Shown here piece by piece: positions 14,749 to 22,100 of a DNA stretch of 64,000 nucleotides. The first letter of the stretch is position 1. Each line of letters begins with the position of its first letter. This stretch comes from a virus, in the IMG/VR virus record IMGVR_UViG_3300028864_000014, positions 171,319 through 235,318 of that record. The stretch is one strand, 5' to 3'. Position numbers and translations under genes: made by a program. The notes beneath the pieces are model-generated. The model was not told the origin of the DNA and searched no databases. It saw nothing but the letters and a program-made list of their open reading frames with translations.

Positions 14749-15660
14749 ATGAATATTCAAAGTTTAAGTATTGTAGTACCAACGAATAACAAGTGTGTAA
14801 ATCATTGTCAATTTTGTGTGAGTAGAACTCACACCAATCCGTATGTTGATAAGATAAATTATGTTGTCAATGAGTACATTGAAGGAAGTGACATCATTGA
14901 AAATTCAATTGAATATAAAGATTATTTCAATCGTTTACAGTTTGCCAGAGACAATGGATGTAATGTTGTAGTTCTTACTGGAACAGGTGAGCCAGTTCAA
15001 AATAGAGATTTCTTAGACTTTTTTTCAGAGATGAATTCTAAACTTCATACTCCTTTTAAAAGTATAGAAGTTCAAACAACTGGTGTTCTATTGACAGATG
15101 AATATCTTGGACATTTGAGAGAAATTGGAATTACAACTATTTCCTTTTCAATCTCTAATATTTTTGATAATGATAAAAATTTGAAAATTATAGGTTGTAA
15201 TGAAAAATTAAAATTTGATGTTTTTGATACTATTAAATTAGTTAAAAATCATGACTTCAATTTGAGATTATCATTAAATATGGTTAATGATTATGATGAA
15301 CACACAGTAGATGAGGTTCTATTGAGATGTAAAGAACTTGGTGCAGATCAAATAACTTTCAGAAAATTGTACAAATCTGAATTAAATAATGGTATTGATA
15401 AATGGATAGAAAATAATGCAAGTAAGATTTTTTATGATAGATTGATTTCATATATGAATGTATATGAAAATCGTAACGCTAATAAATTTTTAGGCACTCT
15501 TCCTTTTGGTCCTAAAATTTATGATGTTAATGATATGTCTGTTTCTATTGATTCTGATTGTATGAATTTAATGAAAAAAGATACATACAAATATCTCATT
15601 TTAAGAGAGAATGCAAAACTGTATTTTCTTTGGAATACACCATCCAGTTTGATATTTTGA
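14749..15660 (+). CDS. radical SAM enzyme
   Basis: C16-x3-C20-x2-C23 near the N-terminus binds the 4Fe-4S cluster of radical SAM enzymes, and G-T-G-E-P (78-82) is the SAM-contact motif. The TIM-barrel-like core runs to about residue 215 with I-T-F-R-K-L. At 303 residues it is of typical length for the superfamily but lacks a C-terminal auxiliary-cluster Cys array. Substrate unknown. Candidates include nucleotide or peptide modification in a defence or counter-defence role; nothing nearby fixes this. Confidence 0.88.
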   Translation: MNIQSLSIVVPTNNKCVNHCQFCVSRTHTNPYVDKINYVVNEYIEGSDIIENSIEYKDYFNRLQFARDNGCNVVVLTGTGEPVQNRDFLDFFSEMNSKLHTPFKSIEVQTTGVLLTDEYLGHLREIGITTISFSISNIFDNDKNLKIIGCNEKLKFDVFDTIKLVKNHDFNLRLSLNMVNDYDEHTVDEVLLRCKELGADQITFRKLYKSELNNGIDKWIENNASKIFYDRLISYMNVYENRNANKFLGTLPFGPKIYDVNDMSVSIDSDCMNLMKKDTYKYLILRENAKLYFLWNTPSSLIF

Positions 15661-15685
15661 AAAAATTAAAAATAAATTTAAAAAT

Positions 15686-16522
15686 ATGAATGAACAAGAA
15701 ATTACATTACAGCATGAAATTGCAGAACAAAATAAAATTGTATTACAAATTCATGAAGCCATAGACACCGCTCAAGATAGATTATTAGAAAGAGCAAGAA
15801 CTATATTAAGTGAGAATAGTATAAAAACTTCACTTTTAGATAAAGTACTGAGGCTTAAAAGATTAGGCTTCGTCAATACTACTGAAGTTGTTGAAACTGA
15901 TAAAAAAATTGCATTTATTGATATGACTGAAAAAGAAGCAAAAATTATTCAGCATTATAAACAAACTTATATAGATCTAAAATTCTTACCAATTGAAGAA
16001 TTTGATAAAATTTGTGATAAATATAATTTGATTTATGCACCAGTTTCAAATTATAAAAATGATGTTCCAGAACAGAATTTAATTGAAATTGAATCAGCAA
16101 AATCATTAAAGAAATCTGATTCATATGAAAATTATTATAAGTATGTCATATCATCATATTGGCGTGGAGTACCTGAAGAAGCAAAAAATTGGATAAATAA
16201 TAATATGTTTGATAGTCCAGATTATAGTGAATTTGATATCGCAAAAATGTGTCCGATAAAAATAAAATCATATGTATATGATACAGGAGGGTTAAAAATA
16301 GTTAAAATTGGTAGTAATGAACTATTTATTGCTGCTCCTAAATCTCATTTCATTCTTGAAAATTTGGTTTTTGATAATACTAAAGGATATTATGACTCAA
16401 GAAATGCAGTAGAACCAAAGGATCCTATTGTTTTTAGATACGTTGTTGGAGGAATACAAATTTTATCTAAATGGGGAATTGAATCTTTGGATCAAAGATT
16501 GAATATATCTAATATTAATTAA
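15686..16522 (+). CDS. hypothetical protein, 278 aa
   Basis: An N-terminal coiled-coil segment (residues 1-50, Q-H-E-I-A-E-Q-N-K-I-V-L-Q-I) is followed by a globular alpha/beta region with P-E-E-A-K-N-W-I-N-N-N-M-F and strands near the end. No catalytic motif stands out. It lies 25 bases after the radical SAM gene and might be its partner, but this is only positional. Confidence 0.76.
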   Translation: MNEQEITLQHEIAEQNKIVLQIHEAIDTAQDRLLERARTILSENSIKTSLLDKVLRLKRLGFVNTTEVVETDKKIAFIDMTEKEAKIIQHYKQTYIDLKFLPIEEFDKICDKYNLIYAPVSNYKNDVPEQNLIEIESAKSLKKSDSYENYYKYVISSYWRGVPEEAKNWINNNMFDSPDYSEFDIAKMCPIKIKSYVYDTGGLKIVKIGSNELFIAAPKSHFILENLVFDNTKGYYDSRNAVEPKDPIVFRYVVGGIQILSKWGIESLDQRLNISNIN

Positions 16523-16523
16523 T

Positions 16524-16859
16524 ATGAATATAGTTAGACATAGCATAGGAGATAAAGTTGTTGCATTAACAAATCCATTAAATAATTTGTGTCAAAATAG
16601 AGTGAAAGGAACAGTGTATACTGTTCTTGATTATACATATTGTTCTAAGTGTGGAATTCAATCAATTAATATTGGAGTATTTACAACTCTTGAAAAATCT
16701 GAATGTAGTTGTGGAAATATTTCATTGAGTAAAGGTAAATATTGGACAGATTCTTTTCATTTTGCGAACGTTGATAATATTAAAGAAGCACTATCAGAAT
16801 CAATAAAAACAGAAAATTACGAATTATCATCATTATTAAGAGACATTAATATAATTTAA
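16524..16859 (+). CDS. barrel, zinc-ribbon and UVR-like protein (copy 1)
   Basis: S-I-G-D-K-V-V-A-L-T opens a family B-like barrel. Cys pairs C-S-K-C-G (about residue 40) and C-S-C-G (about residue 66) probably bind zinc. The end I-K-T-E-N-Y-E-L-S-S-L-L-R-D-I matches the UVR helix-hairpin pattern seen in UvrB and McsA. It is a tandem paralogue of the next gene with about half of positions shared. Role unknown. Confidence 0.78.
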   Translation: MNIVRHSIGDKVVALTNPLNNLCQNRVKGTVYTVLDYTYCSKCGIQSINIGVFTTLEKSECSCGNISLSKGKYWTDSFHFANVDNIKEALSESIKTENYELSSLLRDINII

Positions 16860-16873
16860 AAAAAATTTAAAAT

Positions 16874-17215
16874 ATGAAAAAAGAATTTAACATTGGTGAT
16901 GAAGTAGTATCTTTATCAAATACAACTAACATTAAAAGTCAATTACGGATTGAAGGTAAAAAATACATTGTTATGGATGCTATGTATTGTCCAACATGTG
17001 GAGCACAGTGTATTAATATTGGAGGTGTTGCAAAATATCGTCAGGTAAAATGTGGATGTGGAGATGTTCAAGATAGTCGTGGTAAATCTTGGACTAATTC
17101 TACTGAGTTCTCTAAAGTTAATCACATTGAGAAAGAAATGTTAGATGCAGTTAAAATTGAAAATTACGAAGAAGCTGCAGTATTAAGAGATATTATGAAA
17201 GTTATGAATGCTTAA
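16874..17215 (+). CDS. barrel, zinc-ribbon and UVR-like protein (copy 2)
   Basis: N-I-G-D-E-V-V-S-L-S, then C39-P-T-C and a C-G-C-G pair near residue 62, then V-K-I-E-N-Y-E-E-A-A-V-L-R-D-I-M-K, a clear UVR-type motif. UVR motifs usually mediate protein-protein contact (UvrB-UvrC, McsA-McsB). The combination with a zinc pair resembles McsA, but the barrel at the front is unusual. Tandem duplicate of the upstream gene. Confidence 0.78.
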   Translation: MKKEFNIGDEVVSLSNTTNIKSQLRIEGKKYIVMDAMYCPTCGAQCINIGGVAKYRQVKCGCGDVQDSRGKSWTNSTEFSKVNHIEKEMLDAVKIENYEEAAVLRDIMKVMNA

Positions 17216-17218
17216 TTT

Positions 17219-17371
17219 ATGACAATATTTCATCTTTGTACTATTTTTTCTGTAATAGGTTCTGGTATAATGATTCTTTTTTTTATTGTTGCTATATTGT
17301 CTGCCTTAACTAATCCATCTAAATTTGTATTAGGTGATATGTTATATGATAATAATTTATCTGAAAAATGA
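17219..17371 (+). CDS. small membrane protein, 50 aa
   Basis: ATG-to-TGA frame with a long hydrophobic helix (I-F-S-V-I-G-S-G-I-M-I-L-F-F-I-V-A-I-L) and a short polar tail. It overlaps the next ATG as ATGA. Probably an inner-membrane single-pass protein. Confidence 0.65.
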   Translation: MTIFHLCTIFSVIGSGIMILFFIVAILSALTNPSKFVLGDMLYDNNLSEK

Positions 17372-17578
17372 ATTTTTATATTTCTTATTTTTAATATAAT
17401 ATGTTTTTTGTTTTATAAAAAAATAAAAACATTAAGACGTATAGATTTATATAAGAATAAAATATCTTATTATAAAGATTTATTATATAAAGATTATATT
17501 ACTCTACGTGAGAAAAAAGAATACAATAAAGAAATTAGTAAATATTCAAGATTATTAAAATTGAAATTGTTAAAATAA
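17368..17578 (+). pseudogene. probable frameshifted membrane/helical gene
   Basis: From ATG 17368 the frame stops after eight codons. The next frame, reached by dropping one T from the run of five at 17373-17377, stays open to TAA 17578 and encodes about 69 residues: a hydrophobic helix (I-F-L-I-F-N-I-I-C-F-L-F-Y) and a basic helical tail ending Y-S-R-L-L-K-L-K-L-L-K. The ATGA start and following gene spacing fit a real gene. It could be a pseudogene, a sequencing error in the T run, or slippage. Confidence 0.6.
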
Positions 17579-17583
17579 AAATT

Positions 17584-17970
17584 ATGAAAATCAAAAAAGA
17601 AGATTTAAAGATGTATTTAAAAGTTATTGAAACTTTTCAATTGATGTCATTGTTTGCGATTATTGTCACATATATTCTTGATTTTAAACATATTCAATTA
17701 AATTCAATGAATTATATCACAGATTCAATTATTATTCAATTGTCAATGCTTATTATTCCTGTATTATCTTGTTTGGTTTTTTATTTTTTAAAACATCATT
17801 ATGATAATAAATATGAAGAATTCAGAAAAAATATTCCTGAATATGTTTATAAAAATGAATATTATTCAACAGAGCCTTTATCAGATAAGTCTGAAAAAAT
17901 AAAAATAACCAACATAAAGGAAAAATGTAATATAAATGGTTATGGATATTATGATCCTAATAACTCTTAA
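17584..17970 (+). CDS. two-helix membrane protein with conserved tail
   Basis: Two hydrophobic helices (about 12-32 and 48-65) precede a cytoplasmic tail with I-P-E-Y-V-Y, I-K-I-T-N-I-K-E-K-C and I-N-G-Y-G-Y-Y. The next gene encodes the same tail without the membrane part, so the tail behaves as a module. Confidence 0.76.
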   Translation: MKIKKEDLKMYLKVIETFQLMSLFAIIVTYILDFKHIQLNSMNYITDSIIIQLSMLIIPVLSCLVFYFLKHHYDNKYEEFRKNIPEYVYKNEYYSTEPLSDKSEKIKITNIKEKCNINGYGYYDPNNS

Positions 17971-17973
17971 TAT

Positions 17974-18183
17974 ATGATAACAACTAATAGTTTAAATATT
18001 CCTGAATATGTTTATATGCACAGTGTTGTACATAATAAAGAAACAATTTCATCAGCATCATCATTTGATGACGGCTTAATTATAATATCAATTAAGCCTT
18101 TAAATGATGATGCAATAAAGGTAAAATTAACAACTATTAAAAAGAAGTGTTATATTAATGGTTATGGTATTTATGAACCATAA
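17974..18183 (+). CDS. soluble paralogue of the preceding protein's tail, 69 aa
   Basis: N-I-P-E-Y-V-Y, then I-K-V-K-L-T-T-I-K-K-K-C-Y-I-N-G-Y-G-I-Y-E repeats the C-terminal module of the upstream membrane protein. The pair probably arose by partial duplication. Might interact with or compete for the same partner; inference only. Confidence 0.74.
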   Translation: MITTNSLNIPEYVYMHSVVHNKETISSASSFDDGLIIISIKPLNDDAIKVKLTTIKKKCYINGYGIYEP

Positions 18184-18197
18184 AAAATATTAAAAAT

Positions 18198-18569
18198 ATG
18201 AATTATTGTTGGATTAGATTTGAACTTGATTTATTTAATCATAAGCAAAAAATTTTAAAATCATTAGGCACTGATGATATAGAATATGAATTGAAAAAAC
18301 GCAAAGAATCTGATATTTACGTTAAAGATAGAAGTATTTTATATACAGAAATAGATTTAGAATTGAGTGATTATGATTCAGAGATATTATATGACTTGAC
18401 TGATGATGAAATGTTAAATGAATTGAAAATAAGGGGTTATAAGGTATTTAACAAAAATGAATATCCATCATTAGATTTGGCTACAAAAGAAGATATTTGC
18501 ACTATTTTAGGATTGAAAAAATGGGCAACAAAAGAGCAAATTTTATCTGAACTAAATATAATATTATGA
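18198..18569 (+). CDS. hypothetical protein, 123 aa
   Basis: Predicted helical, with an internal repeat: L-G-T-D-D-I-E-Y-E-L-K-K-R and L-T-D-D-E-M-L-N-E-L-K-I-R-G-Y are related halves. The C-terminus (K-E-D-I-C-T-I-L-G-L-K-K-W-A-T-K-E-Q-I) resembles a small helical binding domain. Function unknown. Confidence 0.74.
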   Translation: MNYCWIRFELDLFNHKQKILKSLGTDDIEYELKKRKESDIYVKDRSILYTEIDLELSDYDSEILYDLTDDEMLNELKIRGYKVFNKNEYPSLDLATKEDICTILGLKKWATKEQILSELNIIL

Positions 18570-18703
18570 TTATAAACTATAATAAACCATATGTTCATAT
18601 TAGGCAACTATCTAAATCTACAGAATCTGAAATAAAATTTAAGATTAATATGATGTTAAGAAAACAGAAGCTTTTAAATATTAAAAACTGTAATGAAAAC
18701 TGA
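18566..18703 (+). CDS. 45-aa protein with RK-KL tail
   Basis: An ATGA-coupled frame of 45 codons whose last third is M-M-L-R-K-Q-K-L-L-N-I-K-N. The match to the RK-KL motif and the overlap on both sides support it as a genuine gene. The N-terminus is short and basic. Confidence 0.65.
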   Translation: MIINYNKPYVHIRQLSKSTESEIKFKINMMLRKQKLLNIKNCNEN

Positions 18704-18818
18704 AAGTAAAATTGTTCTGAATGCAGTACAGACTTTAAAATATTACTGTTTAATGCTGAAGAATAAAAAAAGAAAACAGAAACTTAAAAAACTGAGTAAT
18801 GTTCAATTTAGGAGATAA
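18693..18818 (+). CDS. 41-aa protein with RK-KL tail
   Basis: A short frame with K-K-R-K-Q-K-L-K-K-L-S-N near the end. The DNA for this tail (18771-18799) is identical over 29 bases to the tail of the next gene (18958-18986), showing a recent duplication of the motif-coding segment. The stop lies 20 bases inside the next gene. Confidence 0.6.
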   Translation: MKTESKIVLNAVQTLKYYCLMLKNKKRKQKLKKLSNVQFRR

Positions 18819-18986
18819 AATTATTGATAAGTCATTTAGCAATGAAGTTTTTACATTTAAAAAATATAGTGCTAATAATATATTATCCCATTATTTTTTT
18901 ATATATGAAGATGAATATTTTCATTATGTAGATAATTGCATTACATTATCAGAATTTAGAAAACAGAAACTTAAAAAACTGAGTAA
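18771..18986 (+). repeat. 29-bp direct repeat encoding the RK-KL tail
   Basis: Two identical 29-base copies at 18771-18799 and 18958-18986 both encode R-K-Q-K-L-K-K-L-S and precede a new start codon. Offset is 187 bases, about one gene length. Confidence 0.85.
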
Positions 18987-18993
18987 ATGTTAA
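18799..18993 (+). CDS. family B-like small protein with RK-KL tail
   Basis: F-N-L-G-D-K-I-I-D at the start, a beta core with I-Y-E-D-E-Y-F-H-Y-V, and the tail E-F-R-K-Q-K-L-K-K-L. It overlaps the next gene by seven bases. First of an unbroken string of B-type genes extending to 20604. Confidence 0.76.
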   Translation: MFNLGDKIIDKSFSNEVFTFKKYSANNILSHYFFIYEDEYFHYVDNCITLSEFRKQKLKKLSKC

Positions 18994-19175
18994 GAAAAGG
19001 AGATGTATTAAGGTACAGATATGACGATAATAAGATTGTTACATTTGATTCTTATGTACTTGATGATCCTAATTTCTTTTTCACTCAAGAAATTCCAGGT
19101 ATGTTTAATTATATTCCTAATTTTATAACAGCATCTGAAATTAGAAAGCATAAATTAGAAAAACTAAATAAATGA
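18987..19175 (+). CDS. family B-like small protein with RK-KL tail
   Basis: L-R-K-G-D-V-L-R-Y-R-Y, a strand region I-V-T-F-D-S-Y-V-L, then S-E-I-R-K-H-K-L-E-K-L-N-K. Shares the F-I-T-A/L-S-E motif before the tail with the preceding gene. 62 aa. Confidence 0.76.
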   Translation: MLRKGDVLRYRYDDNKIVTFDSYVLDDPNFFFTQEIPGMFNYIPNFITASEIRKHKLEKLNK

Positions 19176-19417
19176 TACAAAATATAGACATTAAAAATAT
19201 TCATATTAATGATACTGTTATTGCAGTTAATATAGGTAACACTAGTTTAGAATTAAATAAAAAATATTATATTAAAGAAATTGATTATTTTCATAGTATA
19301 GAGCAATACTATTTTAAATTATATCATATGGGAGATGAAGGATTTTTAATTAGTAGATTTGATATTGATTTGAATGATATTAGAAAAAATAAATTAGAAA
19401 AAATAAATAAATGCTAA
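19172..19417 (+). CDS. family B small protein with RK-KL tail
   Basis: I-H-I-N-D-T-V-I-A-V-N, L-E-L-N-K-K-Y-Y-I-K-E-I and F-L-I-S-R-F-D-I-D-L-N-D lead to I-R-K-N-K-L-E-K-I-N. These are the full family B hallmarks. Overlaps both neighbours. Confidence 0.8.
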   Translation: MIQNIDIKNIHINDTVIAVNIGNTSLELNKKYYIKEIDYFHSIEQYYFKLYHMGDEGFLISRFDIDLNDIRKNKLEKINKC

Positions 19418-19659
19418 AACCAATTGATATTAAAAATATACAAGTCAATTCTGAAGTTGTTGCAGTTTCTACTGATATGAGCAATTTAGAAATTGGTAAA
19501 ATATATAAAATCAAAGAAATTGTTCACATAGAAGAATTTAATGTATATCAATTTAAACTTTTCAAAATGAGAGATACTAGATATTTAATAGATAGATTTA
19601 ATTCTGATATTAAATCAATCAGGATGGAAAAATTAAATAAAATATCAAATCATGATTGA
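19411..19659 (+). CDS. family B small protein with RK-KL tail
   Basis: I-Q-V-N-S-E-V-V-A-V, L-E-I-G-K-I-Y-K-I-K-E-I, Y-L-I-D-R-F-N-S-D-I-K-S and I-R-M-E-K-L-N-K-I-S-N. Strong similarity to both neighbours over the whole length. Confidence 0.8.
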   Translation: MLKPIDIKNIQVNSEVVAVSTDMSNLEIGKIYKIKEIVHIEEFNVYQFKLFKMRDTRYLIDRFNSDIKSIRMEKLNKISNHD

Positions 19660-19888
19660 CATTAAAAAATTAAAAATAGGAAATAAAGTAATTGCAGTCA
19701 ATGTTAATTTTTCTGAATTAATATTAAATAAAAAATACACAATTAGTTATATTGATGTTTGTGATAATTCATGTAATGACCGAATTAGATTGATTGAGAC
19801 TGGTAATAAGTTATATTATGATTTTAGATTTGATATTGATTTAAACTACATCCGAAAGGAAAAATTAAATAAAATATCAAATGATTAA
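19652..19888 (+). CDS. family B small protein with RK-KL tail
   Basis: L-K-I-G-N-K-V-I-A-V-N, L-I-L-N-K-K-Y-T-I-S-Y-I, F-R-F-D-I-D-L-N-Y and I-R-K-E-K-L-N-K-I-S-N. A 25-base DNA segment for the tail (19858-19882) is identical to that of the previous gene (19626-19650). Confidence 0.8.
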   Translation: MIDIKKLKIGNKVIAVNVNFSELILNKKYTISYIDVCDNSCNDRIRLIETGNKLYYDFRFDIDLNYIRKEKLNKISND

Positions 19889-20126
19889 CCTCAAAACATC
19901 AAAAATTGGTGATAAAGTAATTGCTACTGATGTCACTCATTCTTTATTGACATTAAATAAAAAATATACAATTAGTGAAATTATTTATAATAACTCTGAT
20001 TTTGATGACTATAATTTTTGTGTAAGACTTAAAGAAACTGCATTAATTATATATTTTCCGTATAGATTTAAATATGATTTGAAAACATCAAGAAATAAAA
20101 AACTTAAACAACTATGCAAAAAATAA
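19881..20126 (+). CDS. family B small protein with RK-KL tail
   Basis: S-K-I-G-D-K-V-I-A-T, L-T-L-N-K-K-Y-T-I-S-E-I, Y-R-F-K-Y-D-L-K-T and S-R-N-K-K-L-K-Q-L. The tail is a variant (S-R-N in place of I-R-K). Overlaps the next gene by 13 bases. Confidence 0.8.
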   Translation: MINLKTSKIGDKVIATDVTHSLLTLNKKYTISEIIYNNSDFDDYNFCVRLKETALIIYFPYRFKYDLKTSRNKKLKQLCKK

Positions 20127-20365
20127 AATCTTTTAAAATTGGAGATAAAGTTATTGTTATTGATGATAGTAATAACAATTTAATTCTGACTAAAAAATAT
20201 ACAATTAGTGGAGTTTTTCATAGAGAATCATTAGATAATATTCCTGAACATAATCATTATTTAACATTCATAGAGTCTGGTGAACAAAAATATTTCAGTT
20301 ATAGATTTGATTTTGATTTAAAAACATCAAGAAAGAAAAAAATTGAAATCTTATGTCAAAAATAA
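20114..20365 (+). CDS. family B small protein with RK-KL tail
   Basis: F-K-I-G-D-K-V-I-V-I, L-I-L-T-K-K-Y-T-I-S-G-V, Y-R-F-D-F-D-L-K-T and S-R-K-K-K-I-E-I-L. The four array members from 19652 to 20604 are evenly sized, as expected of tandem duplication. Confidence 0.8.
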   Translation: MQKIKSFKIGDKVIVIDDSNNNLILTKKYTISGVFHRESLDNIPEHNHYLTFIESGEQKYFSYRFDFDLKTSRKKKIEILCQK

Positions 20366-20604
20366 AAATTGAATATTTGAAAATTGGTGATGATGTAGTT
20401 GTAATTAATAATAACAATACAATATTAGAATTTGGTAAAAAATATAAAATTAAACAAATTCATTTCAGTGTAAAATTTAATAAATATTACTTATCATTAG
20501 TAGGAAATTCCGATTTGAGATATAAAATTAAACGATTCAAATTAGATATTAAAACTGAAAGAAAACAAAAAATAGATAAACTTAAAGAATATGAAAGTAT
20601 ATAA
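20353..20604 (+). CDS. family B small protein with RK-KL tail
   Basis: L-K-I-G-D-D-V-V-V-I, L-E-F-G-K-K-Y-K-I-K-Q-I, K-R-F-K-L-D-I-K-T and E-R-K-Q-K-I-D-K-L-K-E. Last B gene of the run; ends E-Y-E-S-I, overlapping the next gene by 14 bases. Confidence 0.8.
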   Translation: MSKIKIEYLKIGDDVVVINNNNTILEFGKKYKIKQIHFSVKFNKYYLSLVGNSDLRYKIKRFKLDIKTERKQKIDKLKEYESI

Positions 20605-20887
20605 AATTTACGAAATATCATATAGATATGGAGATGAACAAACCCCAGATGAAACGATCTTCACAACACCAGAAGTTAGAGATGAGTATTTTAAAGAACT
20701 TCTTAAAATTAGCAAAGAAAATGATCGTCTAACTGAAAGATTAGATTCAACAACAGAAAATGAATTTGTATTTGATGATGGCGGTAAATGGTCATATGAA
20801 ACTAAAAAATCAGATGAAGATATGAAAATAATTGAATCATTTACCATTAATGAAAAAGGATTGTTTAGGTTTTCATATATGAAATAA
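20591..20887 (+). CDS. hypothetical protein, 98 aa
   Basis: Y-K-I-Y-E-I-S-Y-R-Y-G-D-E-Q at the N-terminus and a charged helix (S-K-E-N-D-R-L-T-E-R-L) in the middle. It breaks the B run and carries no RK-KL tail. The opposite-strand open frame over it is a shadow. Confidence 0.74.
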   Translation: MKVYKIYEISYRYGDEQTPDETIFTTPEVRDEYFKELLKISKENDRLTERLDSTTENEFVFDDGGKWSYETKKSDEDMKIIESFTINEKGLFRFSYMK

Positions 20888-20888
20888 T

Positions 20889-21137
20889 ATGGTAATTGAT
20901 AAACAATTTGGAATATGGGATTATAATGTTTCAACTTTATTAGATGATTTAGCATATTTCTTCTGTATTCAAGATTTTCATTCTGAAAATTATTATGAAG
21001 AGAAAATACCAACACAAAATCAATTTATTAAATGGTATAAGAGAAGTGATTATGGAATTAAAATGTATAAAAAAGCAAATAAATATCATTATAGAGAATT
21101 AATAAAACAAAAAATAGAAACTTTGAATAACATATAA
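20889..21137 (+). CDS. family A small protein with degenerate RK-KL tail
   Basis: V-I-D-K-Q-F-G-I-W matches the I-D-K-x-x-G-x-W leader of the A genes at 8.5-9.3 kb. L-L-D-D-L-A-Y-F-F corresponds to D-I-A-F-Q-L, and the end is Y-R-E-L-I-K-Q-K-I-E-T-L-N. It is a diverged family A member separated by about 12 kb from the others. Confidence 0.77.
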   Translation: MVIDKQFGIWDYNVSTLLDDLAYFFCIQDFHSENYYEEKIPTQNQFIKWYKRSDYGIKMYKKANKYHYRELIKQKIETLNNI

Positions 21138-21139
21138 TA

Positions 21140-21259
21140 ATGTCAGAAACTACAGATCAAATAAAATTATTAAGAGAATTGGCAATTAAACTTCACAAGA
21201 AATTTGTCAATAATATCAGAAAAAATAAATTACAAAAACTAAATGATAAGTTATGCTGA
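21140..21259 (+). CDS. 39-aa protein with RK-KL tail
   Basis: A tiny helical protein, mostly motif: V-N-N-I-R-K-N-K-L-Q-K-L-N-D. Little more than one amphipathic helix precedes it (L-L-R-E-L-A-I-K-L-H-K-K-F). It overlaps the next gene by seven bases. A minimal carrier of the motif. Confidence 0.62.
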   Translation: MSETTDQIKLLRELAIKLHKKFVNNIRKNKLQKLNDKLC

Positions 21260-21390
21260 TTAGTAAAAAAATAAATGGAGTTCCAGATATTGATAAAAAA
21301 ATCTTAGAAGAATTTACAAGGAAAATGAATAAACATTTCCGTAATAAAGATAGGAAAGAAAAATTAAATAAATTAAATGAAAAAAGATAA
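21253..21390 (+). CDS. 45-aa protein with RK-KL-like tail
   Basis: Ends H-F-R-N-K-D-R-K-E-K-L-N-K-L-N-E, again the motif at the C-terminus, preceded by a short helix D-I-D-K-K-I-L-E-E-F. Overlaps the next gene by 14 bases. Confidence 0.62.
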   Translation: MLISKKINGVPDIDKKILEEFTRKMNKHFRNKDRKEKLNKLNEKR

Positions 21391-21559
21391 AACATTTGCA
21401 TGGTTTCCATTATTGACAGAAGATAATGAATTGATTTGGCTAAAACATCTAAACGTAGAAGATAAACATTTTGAGCACAATTTTGAATTTTGGTGGTTTG
21501 GCGAATATATGAATTTATGTATTGGTTATAATAGAAATGTGTTTTCTAAAATAAAATAA
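21377..21559 (+). CDS. hypothetical aromatic protein, 60 aa
   Basis: W-F-P-L-L-T-E-D-N-E-L-I-W-L-K-H-L and F-E-F-W-W-F-G-E-Y-M are notably Trp-rich. No RK-KL tail. Probably a small beta-rich globule. Function unknown. Confidence 0.7.
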   Translation: MKKDKTFAWFPLLTEDNELIWLKHLNVEDKHFEHNFEFWWFGEYMNLCIGYNRNVFSKIK

Positions 21560-21561
21560 TA

Positions 21562-21759
21562 ATGGCAGCATCAAAAACAAAAGTTAAAATAGACGATGGT
21601 ATTTATAATGCTATTTGGATATCAGATAATTTAACTATATTATCTAATGATAATAAAGAATTAGTTACAATTAAATCTATTATGAGAATAATTGGTGATA
21701 ATCTTCAAAAAGAAAAAGTTGAGATAATAAAAGGTATTGTGAGTTTTTACTATAAATAA
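21562..21759 (+). CDS. small paralogue pair, copy 1 (Y-N-A-I-W)
   Basis: V-K-I-D-D-G-I-Y-N-A-I-W and L-T-I-L-S-N-D-N-K-E align with the next gene's D-I-K-N-G-E-Y-N-A-L-W and L-E-I-L-S-N-E-D. Predicted small beta fold. The N-terminus is basic. Confidence 0.73.
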   Translation: MAASKTKVKIDDGIYNAIWISDNLTILSNDNKELVTIKSIMRIIGDNLQKEKVEIIKGIVSFYYK

Positions 21760-21768
21760 AAAATAAAT

Positions 21769-21972
21769 ATGAAAAACAGTTTATCAAAAAGAAATGTAGA
21801 TATTAAAAATGGAGAGTACAATGCTCTTTGGAGTGGATATGAGTTAGAAATATTATCAAATGAAGATGTGTCAGATGATATATTAGCAATCATTCCAACT
21901 ATCAATGGAGTGAGAGGGATGAACTGTAAGGTTCGAGTTGAGGTTATTGATGGATTAGTTTATGAGTTATAA
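21769..21972 (+). CDS. small paralogue pair, copy 2 (Y-N-A-L-W)
   Basis: Shares the G-x-Y-N-A-x-W and I-L-S-N motifs, and V-x-V-I-D/K-G-L/I-V near the end, with the preceding gene. It is the last gene before a hairpin terminator. Confidence 0.73.
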   Translation: MKNSLSKRNVDIKNGEYNALWSGYELEILSNEDVSDDILAIIPTINGVRGMNCKVRVEVIDGLVYEL

Positions 21973-21989
21973 AAATATTAAATAAATAG

Positions 21990-22020
21990 ATAAATAGAAA
22001 TATTTAACTATTTATTTTTC
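21990..22020 (+). terminator. weak hairpin terminator
   Basis: ATAAATAG (21990-21997) and CTATTTAT (22008-22015) form an 8-bp stem followed by T-rich sequence. Confidence 0.65.
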
Positions 22021-22040
22021 TTTATATGATAACTATTTAC

Positions 22041-22048
22041 TATCTTCG
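22041..22048 (+). promoter_or_regulatory. variant -7 element
   Basis: TATCTTCG, one base off TAnnTTTG, lies about 50 bases before the ATG at 22101 and just after a terminator. Weaker than the other promoters. Confidence 0.5.
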
Positions 22049-22100
22049 TAATATATCAAAATCGTTTTTTATCTAGTATAAATTATCAAATCTTTATAAT

